This document shows, piece by piece, positions 25,559 through 33,810 of a stretch of DNA of 40,314 nt. Each line of letters begins with the position of its first letter. The first letter of the stretch is position 1. The DNA lies in contig JAZQKW010000097.1 in assembly GCA_045542375.1 (NCBI GenBank), positions 1 through 40,314 of the forward strand, in the 5' to 3' direction. The stretch is from Eshraghiella sp045542375. GTDB taxonomy: Bacteria; Bacillota; Clostridia; Lachnospirales; Lachnospiraceae. Position numbers and translations under genes: made by a program. Below the pieces are notes generated by a model. It was not told where the DNA came from. It did no database searches and worked only from the letters and a program-made list of their open reading frames with translations.

Positions 25559-27037
25559 GTGTTATTATCCGATTTACTTGAGAAACTTGACTATAAGATA
25601 ATCAGTGGTGATATTAATACAGAAATTAACAGACTTGTATATGATTCAAGAAAAGTCAGTACAGGTGATGTTTTTGTGTGCATAAAAGGAGCAGTATCAG
25701 ATGGTCATGCTTATTTTGATGATGTGATTAATAAAGGTGCTGCAGCTGTTATTGTACAGCAGGATGTGGATATAGCCAATCACGCCGGGTTGGTAACCGT
25801 AGTTAAGACTGATGATACCAGACTGGCTCTTGCGTATATGTCAGCGGCATATTTTGGATATCCTGCAAAGCACATACGAACAATAGGGATTACAGGCACT
25901 AAGGGTAAGACCACAACTACATATATGGTTAAGAAAATACTTGATAAATGCAATATCAAAACAGGTCTTATAGGAACAATAGAGACAATTATCGGAGATG
26001 AGAGAATACCATCCAAGAATACAACACCGGAGTCATATACCATTCATGAATATTTTGACAGAATGGTTAAGGCAGGATGTGAATGTGTTGTAATGGAGGT
26101 TTCATCTCAGGCACTTAAATATCATAGAACAGCGGGAATAAATTTTGATATAGGAGTATTCACCAATCTTGAACCGGACCATATCGGCCCTAACGAGCAT
26201 CCGGATTTTGAAGATTATTTAAGATGTAAAAGCAGGATTTTTAGTCAGTGTAATATTGGAATTGTTAATGCTGATGATGAGCATTTTCCAGAGGTTACCA
26301 AAGGGCGTAATTGTCCTATTGAGACCTATGGAATTAGGAAAAAAGCAGATACTAACGCGTACAACATAATATATTCACATAAGAATGGTAAGATATCTAC
26401 GGAGTATGATGTTAACGGAAGACACCGTATGCATGTGGAGTTATCGGTACCGGGAGAATTTTCGATATATAATTCTCTCTGCGCAATCGCCATAAGCCGC
26501 CATTTTGATGTTGATGAAACACTTTTAAAGGAAGCACTTAGAACAGTTACCGTAGACGGAAGAGTGGAGCCTGTGAAGGTATCTGAGGATTACAGTGTAA
26601 TGATTGATTATGCACATAATGCGATGAGCCTTAAGAGCCTTCTTGTAACAATGAAGGAATATAATCCGGTCAGACTTGTGACTGTATTTGGATGCGGTGG
26701 TAACCGCTCTAAGGATAGAAGATATGAGATGGGAGAGATATCAGGAAAATTATCAGACCTGACAATAATCACAAGTGATAATCCAAGATATGAAGAGCCT
26801 GAGGATATAATGAATGATATTGAGACAGGTGTTAAGAAGACTGACGGCAGTTATGTTAAGATTGAGGACAGAGGTGAAGCAATCAGATACGCCATCGCCA
26901 ATGCTAAGAAGGGTGACATAATTGTTATTGCAGGCAAGGGACATGAGGATTATCAGGAGATAAAAGGAGTCAGATATCATCAGACAGACAGAGAACTTAT
27001 TAATAAAGCAATTGAAGATATACGTCAAGAGGGATAG
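25559..27037 (+). CDS. murE: UDP-N-acetylmuramoyl-tripeptide synthetase, meso-DAP type
   Basis: 492 residues from GTG at 25559, six bases after AGGAGG. It adds the third residue of the stem peptide. Motifs are YDSRKVSTGDVFVCIKG, the ATP site GITGTKGKTTTTYMVKKIL, NTTPESYTIHEYFDRMV, EVSSQALKYHRT, and CKSRIF with the carbamylated-lysine position. SDNPRYEEPEDIM carries DNPR, the signature for meso-diaminopimelate rather than lysine. It ends two bases before priA. Confidence 0.95.
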   Translation: MLLSDLLEKLDYKIISGDINTEINRLVYDSRKVSTGDVFVCIKGAVSDGHAYFDDVINKGAAAVIVQQDVDIANHAGLVTVVKTDDTRLALAYMSAAYFGYPAKHIRTIGITGTKGKTTTTYMVKKILDKCNIKTGLIGTIETIIGDERIPSKNTTPESYTIHEYFDRMVKAGCECVVMEVSSQALKYHRTAGINFDIGVFTNLEPDHIGPNEHPDFEDYLRCKSRIFSQCNIGIVNADDEHFPEVTKGRNCPIETYGIRKKADTNAYNIIYSHKNGKISTEYDVNGRHRMHVELSVPGEFSIYNSLCAIAISRHFDVDETLLKEALRTVTVDGRVEPVKVSEDYSVMIDYAHNAMSLKSLLVTMKEYNPVRLVTVFGCGGNRSKDRRYEMGEISGKLSDLTIITSDNPRYEEPEDIMNDIETGVKKTDGSYVKIEDRGEAIRYAIANAKKGDIIVIAGKGHEDYQEIKGVRYHQTDRELINKAIEDIRQEG

Positions 27038-27039
27038 AT

Positions 27040-29250
27040 ATGAGATTTGCCGGAGTAATTATTGATATATCAATTGAACAATTGGATAAGAAATTTCAAT
27101 ATATCATTCCGGAAACAATGGAATCTGATATAGAGGTTGGAAGCCGTGTTAAGATTCCTTTTGGAAAAACTGTCAGAACAGGATACGTTGTTGAGATTAC
27201 ATGTGAGCCGGAAATTGAAATAGACAGAATGAAGGAAATAATGGAAGTATGTAAGGACAGTGTTAAAATAGACAGCAACCTTATTAAGCTTGCCTATTGG
27301 ATGAAGACCAACTATGGCTCTACAATTAATCAGGCGCTTAAAATGTTACTTCCGGTGAAGGAAAAAGTAAGAGCAACTGAGAAAAAGACTATCAGACTTC
27401 TTATAAGCACTGATGAAGCACTGGCGATTGCTAAGGAAGCAGAAGCAAAGCGAAGAACTGCACAGGCAAGGCTATTGTATGCATTATCAGAAAATCCTAT
27501 AACGGAATATTCCCTTCTTAATCAGAAGCTTAATGTGTCAATGTCAACAATCAGAAGTCTGGAAGAAAAGGGTTACATAGATATAGAAGAAGTAACCGTG
27601 TTCCGAAACGCAGTTAAGGCACAGTCGATGAACGTGTCAAGACCGGAACTTAATGAAACACAGAATAATATTGTTCAGGATATTATTTTTGACATGGATA
27701 ATGGAAATAATATTCCCGTACTTATAAAAGGGGTTACAGGAAGCGGGAAGACTGAAATATATATGGAACTGATAGAGCACACCATATCGGAGGGACGTGA
27801 GGTTATATGTCTTATTCCTGAAATAGCACTTACATATCAGACAGTAATGCGTTTCTATAACAGATTTGGTGACAAAGTTGCCGTTATTAACTCGCGACTT
27901 TCAAAAGGCGAGAAATACGATACTTTTATCAGGGCAAGAGAGGGAACAATCAAGATAATTATAGGACCACGTTCCGCGTTATTTACGCCATTTGGGAATT
28001 TGGGACTGATTATAATAGATGAAGAACACGAAGCTGCATATAAGAGCGAGATTACTCCTAAATACCATGCAAGAGAAACTGCAATTGAAATTGCAAGGAT
28101 GAATAATGCCAAGGTTATAATGGGCTCTGCAACGCCGTCGTTGGATTCATATTACAAAACCCGTATAGGTGAATATAAGCTATACCGCATTGATGAACGT
28201 GCGGGAAAAGGAAGTCTGCCGGAGGTTGAAATTGTAGATTTAAGAGAAGAAATGAAGAGAGGCAATAGGTCAATTTTCAGTTATCGTCTTGAAGAACTTA
28301 TTAATGAAAAACTCAATGCCGGAGAACAGGTAATTCTCTTTTTAAACAGAAGAGGATATCAGGGATTTATTAATTGCAGAGATTGCGGACATATTGTGGA
28401 ATGTCCTCATTGTGCGGTATCACTTACGGAGCATAAAGGAAACAGGCTTGTATGCCATTATTGCGGATATGAAACGCCACAGATAAAAGAATGTCCTAAG
28501 TGTGGCGGAAAGCATATCGGACGATTTAAGGCAGGAACCGAAAAGGTTGAGGAAGAGACTAAGAAGTTCTTCCCTAATGCAAGAGTTCTCAGGATGGACC
28601 TTGATACAACCAAGGGAAAAGACGGACACGCACGCATCCTTGAAAAATTCCACGCAGGTGAAGCAGATATTCTTATAGGAACACAGATGATAGTGAAGGG
28701 ACATGATTTTCCTAATGTAACACTTGTAGGAATATTGTTAGCAGACACAACCCTTCATATGTCAGATTATATGGCGGCAGAAAGAACTTTTGAGCTCCTT
28801 ACTCAGGCAGCAGGAAGAGCCGGACGCAGGGATAAAAGAGGGGACGTAATCATACAGACCTATGACCCTGAGCACTACAGCATAAGATGTTCTGCAAATC
28901 AGGATTATGATGCCTTTTATGAAGCGGAGATTGCATACAGAGACCTTATGAATTACCCACCGGTGATGCATATGTTAAATATAAGAATCGCATCCGAGGA
29001 TGAAGAATGTGGTGCTAATGCTGCAGAACTCATTAAGAAAATAACGGAAGAAAACGCGGTTCAGGGCTTGTATGTAATAGGTCCTGCAAAGGCAGCCATC
29101 TATAAAATAAATGATGTATATTACAGAACAATATATTATAAGCATAGCGATTACAAAATACTGACGGATATAAAAGACCTGTCAGAAAAGTATACGAAGG
29201 ATAACGAAGATATTTTTAAAAAATGTCAAATACAATATGATTTCAGATAG
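27040..29250 (+). CDS. priA: Primosomal protein N' (replication restart helicase PriA)
   Basis: 736 residues. It rebuilds stalled replication forks by 3'-to-5' unwinding and primosome loading. The N-terminal DNA-binding domain (about 1-190) includes FAGVIIDISIEQLDKKFQY and IPFGKTVRTGYVV. The helicase core has GVTGSGKTEIYMELI (about 229-243), DEEHEAAYK, GSATPSLDS and QAAGRAGRRDKRG. A zinc module of eight cysteines splits the core: CRDCG, CPHC, CHYCG and CPKCGG. The C-terminal domain has MNYPPVMHMLNIRI. The order priA-def-fmt-rsmB-rlmN is a classic Firmicute cluster. Confidence 0.97.
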   Translation: MRFAGVIIDISIEQLDKKFQYIIPETMESDIEVGSRVKIPFGKTVRTGYVVEITCEPEIEIDRMKEIMEVCKDSVKIDSNLIKLAYWMKTNYGSTINQALKMLLPVKEKVRATEKKTIRLLISTDEALAIAKEAEAKRRTAQARLLYALSENPITEYSLLNQKLNVSMSTIRSLEEKGYIDIEEVTVFRNAVKAQSMNVSRPELNETQNNIVQDIIFDMDNGNNIPVLIKGVTGSGKTEIYMELIEHTISEGREVICLIPEIALTYQTVMRFYNRFGDKVAVINSRLSKGEKYDTFIRAREGTIKIIIGPRSALFTPFGNLGLIIIDEEHEAAYKSEITPKYHARETAIEIARMNNAKVIMGSATPSLDSYYKTRIGEYKLYRIDERAGKGSLPEVEIVDLREEMKRGNRSIFSYRLEELINEKLNAGEQVILFLNRRGYQGFINCRDCGHIVECPHCAVSLTEHKGNRLVCHYCGYETPQIKECPKCGGKHIGRFKAGTEKVEEETKKFFPNARVLRMDLDTTKGKDGHARILEKFHAGEADILIGTQMIVKGHDFPNVTLVGILLADTTLHMSDYMAAERTFELLTQAAGRAGRRDKRGDVIIQTYDPEHYSIRCSANQDYDAFYEAEIAYRDLMNYPPVMHMLNIRIASEDEECGANAAELIKKITEENAVQGLYVIGPAKAAIYKINDVYYRTIYYKHSDYKILTDIKDLSEKYTKDNEDIFKKCQIQYDFR

Positions 29251-29261
29251 GAGAAGAAAAA

Positions 29262-29738
29262 ATGGCTTTAAGAAATATCAGAATTAATGATGACCCAATT
29301 TTAAGAAAGAAGTGTAAGCCTGTTACGGAAGTGACAGACAAAATCCGAGAACTTGTTGAGGATATGATTGATACTATGTATGAATCAGACGGTGTAGGAC
29401 TTGCAGCACCACAGGTAGGAATTCTTAAAAGAATAGTGGTTATAGATGTTGGAGAAGGACCGGTTATTATGATTAATCCGGAGATTATCGAAACATCAGG
29501 AAGCCAGACAGGCCAGGAGGGATGCTTAAGCGTTCCGGGCAAAGCAGGAATAGTTACAAGACCTAATTACGTTAAAGCAAAGGCCTATGACCTTGACATG
29601 AATGAATATATTGTAGAAGGTGAAGAATTAATGGCAAGAGCTATCTGTCATGAGCTTGACCATCTGGATGGAGGTCTGTATATTGACCTTGTGGAAGGCA
29701 GACTTATGGAAGCAGTTGCTGATGACGACGAGGAATAA
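29262..29738 (+). CDS. def: Peptide deformylase
   Basis: 158 residues. It removes the formyl group from new proteins with a bound metal ion. All three motifs are present: GVGLAAPQVG (about 46-55), EGCLSVPG (about 87-94) and the metal-binding HELDH (about 129-133). The short C-terminus and EGCLSVPG are typical of the type 1 class. The acidic C-terminal end, VADDDEE, is of no known importance. It undoes the product of Fmt, encoded next. Confidence 0.97.
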   Translation: MALRNIRINDDPILRKKCKPVTEVTDKIRELVEDMIDTMYESDGVGLAAPQVGILKRIVVIDVGEGPVIMINPEIIETSGSQTGQEGCLSVPGKAGIVTRPNYVKAKAYDLDMNEYIVEGEELMARAICHELDHLDGGLYIDLVEGRLMEAVADDDEE

Positions 29739-29750
29739 GAGGAGACCGAC

Positions 29751-30674
29751 ATGAAAATTGTTTTTATGGGAACCCCTGATTTTGCAGTGGGAACATTACA
29801 GGCAATAGTTGAAGCAGGACATGATGTGGCAGCAGTTGTAACCCAGCCCGACAAAAGAAAAGGCAGGGGCAAAGAAATTGCCATGACACCGGTGAAGGAA
29901 AAAGCACTTGAATATGGAATTACCGTATATCAGCCGGAGAAGGTAAGAGACCCTGAATTTATTGATATTCTTAGGGAAATTAATCCGGATATAATGGTTG
30001 TTGTTGCATTTGGACAGATTTTATCAAAGACCATCCTTGATTTACCTAAATACGGATGTATTAATGTACACGCATCAATTCTTCCAAAATACAGGGGCGC
30101 AGCGCCTATACAGTGGGCAGTTATAGATGGAGAAAAGGAATCCGGCGTAACCGTTCAGCAGATGGATGAAGGTGTGGATACAGGAGATATTTTAAAAATT
30201 GTTACAACACCACTTGCTGCAGATGAGACAGGAGGAAGTCTTTTTGACAGACTGGCGGTAATAGGGGCAAAGGCTCTTACAGATACTCTTGTTGAAATTG
30301 AGAATGGAACAGTGAAAGCAACACCTCAGCAGGGCGAAGCAAGCCATGCAGGAAAGCTTGATAAAGCACTTGGTAAAATAGATTTTAACAAGTCTGCAGT
30401 TCAGGTAGAGCGTTTAATCAGAGGGCTTAATCCATGGCCGTCAGCTTATACTTATTTTAACGGCAAAACTCTTAAAATCTGGAAGGCAGAGGTCGCTCCT
30501 TGTGATGATTCATATGCTCCGGGAACGATATATGATGTTAATAAGAAAAGCTTTTCCATTGCCTGTGCAGATGGCGGTATCAAGGTTCTTGAGTTACAGT
30601 TAGAGGGCAAGAAAAGAATGGATACAGAAAGCTTCTTAAGAGGAACAGAGGTTAACGAAGGAATCAGTTTATGA
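29751..30674 (+). CDS. fmt: Methionyl-tRNA formyltransferase
   Basis: 307 residues. It formylates initiator Met-tRNA with 10-formyl-THF. The N-terminal domain holds FMGTPDFAVGTLQAIVEAGH, VVTQPDKRKGRG and NVHASILPKYRGAAPIQWA (the His and Asn of the active site), and VQQMDEGVDTGDIL. The C-terminal domain (about 205-300) has GLNPWPSAYT. The cofactor can be made by Fhs and FolD encoded upstream in this same run. Its TGA overlaps the rsmB ATG (ATGA). Confidence 0.97.
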   Translation: MKIVFMGTPDFAVGTLQAIVEAGHDVAAVVTQPDKRKGRGKEIAMTPVKEKALEYGITVYQPEKVRDPEFIDILREINPDIMVVVAFGQILSKTILDLPKYGCINVHASILPKYRGAAPIQWAVIDGEKESGVTVQQMDEGVDTGDILKIVTTPLAADETGGSLFDRLAVIGAKALTDTLVEIENGTVKATPQQGEASHAGKLDKALGKIDFNKSAVQVERLIRGLNPWPSAYTYFNGKTLKIWKAEVAPCDDSYAPGTIYDVNKKSFSIACADGGIKVLELQLEGKKRMDTESFLRGTEVNEGISL

Positions 30675-32023
30675 ATATGCAGGTAAATGTGAGAGCAGTT
30701 GCGTTGGATATACTGCTTGAAATATATGAAAAAGGCCAATATACACATCTGGTATTAAACGAAGCACTTTCCAAGTACCAGTATCTTCAGGGAATGGAAC
30801 GCTCTTTTATCAGCCGAACCGTATTAGGAACGGTTGAGAGAACTATTACCCTTGATTATATTATTGATTCTTTTTCCAAGACCAAAGTTAATAAAATGAA
30901 ACCATTAATCAGAACCCTTTTGAGAATGAGCACATATCAGCTTGTATATATGGAGGGAGTTAAGGATTTTGCCGTATGCAACGAGGCTGTGAAGCTTGCA
31001 ATGAAGAGAGGCTTTGTATCTTTAAAGGGTTTTGTAAACGGAGTTTTGAGAACAATTTCCAGAGAGAAAAATAACATATCCTATCCTGAGGGAGAGGATG
31101 TTGTTAAGAATCTTTCAGTAAAATATTCAACACCTGAATGGATTGTAAAAAAATGGATTGAAGCATACTCTGTGGAGGAGACCATTAGAATTCTAGAGGC
31201 ACAGTTTGCGGCAAGACCGCTTACAGTAAGATGCAATACAACTAAGGTTAGCCCTGCAGAACTTACCGAAAGACTTATCCGGCAGGGAATAGAAGTTATT
31301 AGGAATTCGTATTTTCCGGAAGCACTTGAGATATCCGGATATGACTATCTTGATAAGATACCTGAATTCAGAGAGGGAATGTTCTCGGTTCAGGATATGA
31401 GCTCAATGTTAGTATGTCATGTCGCGGAGCCTAATAAAGACGCATATGTAATAGATGTATGTGCAGCTCCGGGTGGCAAAAGCCTTCATATTGCTGAAAT
31501 GCTTGATAATACGGGTATGGTTGATTCAAGAGATGTTTCAGAATATAAGGTAGGGCTTATTAATGAGAATATCAGCCGGTTGGGATTACATAATATTAAG
31601 ACCAGTGTCAGAGATGCTTTGAATAAGGATTCTGATTCAATTGAGAAGGCAGATGTGGTAATTGCTGATTTGCCTTGCTCCGGACTTGGTATTTTTAACA
31701 AAAAACCGGATATAAAATATAATGCTTCAGAAGAAGGCTGCGAGGAACTTGCGGGATTACAGAGAGATATCCTGTCTGTGTGTGCAGAATATGTGAAAAA
31801 AGGTGGAACCCTCATATACAGTACATGTACCCTTAATCCTGAGGAAAATATCAATAATGCAAGATGGTTTGCAGAGAATTTTGATTTTGTACAAAAGGAT
31901 ATATCAGATAAGATACCTGAGCTTCTGAAGAACAGAATAATTGATAAAGGATGTATCGAAATACATCCGGATTCAGACAATAATTTTGACGGCTTTTTCA
32001 TAGCTGCATTTGAGAGGACATAG
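30671..32023 (+). CDS. rsmB: 16S rRNA (cytosine-967-C5)-methyltransferase RsmB
   Basis: 450 residues. It methylates C967 of 16S rRNA using S-adenosylmethionine. An N-terminal NusB-like domain (about 1-140) precedes the methyltransferase (about 165-450). SAM-binding VCAAPGGKSLHIAEML (about 262-277), the DLPCSGLG motif and STCTLNPEEN contain the two cysteines that serve in this family. It overlaps fmt by four bases. Confidence 0.95.
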   Translation: MNMQVNVRAVALDILLEIYEKGQYTHLVLNEALSKYQYLQGMERSFISRTVLGTVERTITLDYIIDSFSKTKVNKMKPLIRTLLRMSTYQLVYMEGVKDFAVCNEAVKLAMKRGFVSLKGFVNGVLRTISREKNNISYPEGEDVVKNLSVKYSTPEWIVKKWIEAYSVEETIRILEAQFAARPLTVRCNTTKVSPAELTERLIRQGIEVIRNSYFPEALEISGYDYLDKIPEFREGMFSVQDMSSMLVCHVAEPNKDAYVIDVCAAPGGKSLHIAEMLDNTGMVDSRDVSEYKVGLINENISRLGLHNIKTSVRDALNKDSDSIEKADVVIADLPCSGLGIFNKKPDIKYNASEEGCEELAGLQRDILSVCAEYVKKGGTLIYSTCTLNPEENINNARWFAENFDFVQKDISDKIPELLKNRIIDKGCIEIHPDSDNNFDGFFIAAFERT

Positions 32024-32025
32024 AA

Positions 32026-33072
32026 TTGGAAAAGACAGATATTAAGTCAATGACCCTTAATGAGTTAACTGAATATATTGTGGCTGCAGGATTTCCTAAA
32101 TTCAGAGGAAAGCAGCTATATGACTGGATGCATGTTAAGCTTGTGGAAAGCTATGAAGAAATGACTAATATCCCTAAGCAATTAAAGGAATATTTGAGTG
32201 AGAATACTTTTTTTGCATCATTGAAGCCGGTGAAGGTGCAGGTATCAAAGGAAGACGGTACAGCTAAGTATCTGTTTGAACTGTATGATGGGAATTATAT
32301 AGAAAGTGTTTTGATGCATTATAAGCATGGAAATTCTGTCTGCATATCATCTCAGGCAGGCTGCAGAATGGGCTGCAGATTCTGTGCATCAACCCTTGAC
32401 GGGCTTTCAAGAAGCCTTGAGCCATCGGAAATGTTGGACCAGATATACAGAATTCAGAAAAGTACCGGAGAGAGAGTAACCAATGTAGTTGTAATGGGGT
32501 CGGGAGAGCCTTTTGATAATTTCGATAATTTTGTGAGATTTGAGAAACTGCTAACGGATGAGAATGGACTTAACATAAGTGCACGAAATCTTACAGTTTC
32601 AACCTGCGGGCTTGTTCCTAAGATATATGAACTTGCGGATATGAAGCTGCAGATTACACTGGCAATATCCCTGCATGCACCTAACGACGATATGAGAAAG
32701 CAGCTTATGCCTATCGCTAACAAATACTCAATCAGGGAAATTATGGACGCCTGCAGATATTATATAGAAAAGACAGGCAGAAGAGTTACTTTTGAATACA
32801 GCCTTGTGAAAGGCGAAAATGACTCATTAGAGTGTGCAGAGCAGTTAATTAACCTAGTTAAGGACCTGAATTGCCATATAAATCTTATACCTGTTAACCC
32901 CATAAAAGAAAGGGATTACAGGCAAACTGAATTGGTTGATATTAACAAATTCAAAAATAAACTTGAAAAATACAAAATAAATGTTACTATAAGAAGAGAA
33001 ATGGGCAGAGATATTGATGGTGCCTGTGGACAACTAAGGAAAAGATATAGTGACGAACAATCAAAGGAGTAG
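32026..33072 (+). CDS. rlmN: 23S rRNA (adenine-2503-C2)-methyltransferase RlmN
   Basis: 348 residues from TTG at 32026, with GAGAGGA seven bases upstream. It is a radical-SAM enzyme that methylates A2503 of 23S rRNA and, in some bacteria, A37 of tRNA. The cluster motif is CRMGCRFC (C-x3-C-x2-C, about residues 113-120). GSGEPFDNFDN and LAISLHAPNDDMRKQLMPI follow. The C-terminal cysteine that resolves the methylated intermediate is in RDIDGACGQLRKR. RlmN, not Cfr, is indicated by length and its housekeeping context. Confidence 0.96.
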   Translation: MEKTDIKSMTLNELTEYIVAAGFPKFRGKQLYDWMHVKLVESYEEMTNIPKQLKEYLSENTFFASLKPVKVQVSKEDGTAKYLFELYDGNYIESVLMHYKHGNSVCISSQAGCRMGCRFCASTLDGLSRSLEPSEMLDQIYRIQKSTGERVTNVVVMGSGEPFDNFDNFVRFEKLLTDENGLNISARNLTVSTCGLVPKIYELADMKLQITLAISLHAPNDDMRKQLMPIANKYSIREIMDACRYYIEKTGRRVTFEYSLVKGENDSLECAEQLINLVKDLNCHINLIPVNPIKERDYRQTELVDINKFKNKLEKYKINVTIRREMGRDIDGACGQLRKRYSDEQSKE

Positions 33073-33077
33073 AATTC

Positions 33078-33797
33078 ATGAATGCATACGCATTAACAGA
33101 TGTGGGCAGACAACGGAATACTAATCAGGACTATGTATACATAACAGGTAAGCCTGTAGGAAATCTTCCTAACCTTTACATAGTTGCTGACGGCATGGGT
33201 GGACACAAGGCTGGTGATCTTGCCTCTAGGTTTGCTGTCAACACATTTATTGACTACGTTAAAGCGTCAGAGAGTACTAAGCCTGTTACTATTATTTCCG
33301 AAGCAATTAAATATACTAACACGAAGGTTTTGGAATTAGCAGCATCGTCACCTGATTACACAGGAATGGGAACGACTTTTGTTGTAGTTACTATTTATGA
33401 TAAATCTGCTTATATTGCCAATATAGGTGATAGCAGACTGTATATTATGGACAGAGAGCTTCAGCAGGTGACAAGAGACCATTCACTGGTAGAAGAGATG
33501 ATACAGTTAGGTACTATTAAGAGAAGCGAGGCAAGGAACCACGAGCGTAAGAATGTAATTACGAGAGCTGTGGGAGGCGCTGAGAGCGTGATGCCGGATT
33601 TCTTTGAGGTAGAGCTTAGCGATACCGGACGTATTATCATGTGTACCGATGGTTTAACCAATATGGTTACGGATGCGGAAATTGAGAACGTGATATCTTC
33701 CGGTGATGACATAAGAGTCAAGGCAGAGAGACTTGTTCAGATGGCTAATGACAATGGTGGAAAAGACAATATTTCAATAATTATTATAGAACCGTAA
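33078..33797 (+). CDS. stp: PP2C-type serine/threonine phosphatase Stp/PrpC
   Basis: 239 residues. It reverses phosphorylation by the PASTA kinase encoded next. The PPM metal-binding motifs are all present: TDVGRQRNTNQD (about 7-18), VADGMGGHKAGDLAS, TGMGTTFVV, IGDSRLYIMD, MCTDGLTNMV and GGKDNISIIII. The ribosome binding site is AAAGGAG. It is 13 bases from the kinase start, the usual pairing in Firmicutes. Confidence 0.95.
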   Translation: MNAYALTDVGRQRNTNQDYVYITGKPVGNLPNLYIVADGMGGHKAGDLASRFAVNTFIDYVKASESTKPVTIISEAIKYTNTKVLELAASSPDYTGMGTTFVVVTIYDKSAYIANIGDSRLYIMDRELQQVTRDHSLVEEMIQLGTIKRSEARNHERKNVITRAVGGAESVMPDFFEVELSDTGRIIMCTDGLTNMVTDAEIENVISSGDDIRVKAERLVQMANDNGGKDNISIIIIEP

Positions 33798-33810
33798 TTT
33801 AGGAGGCAGT

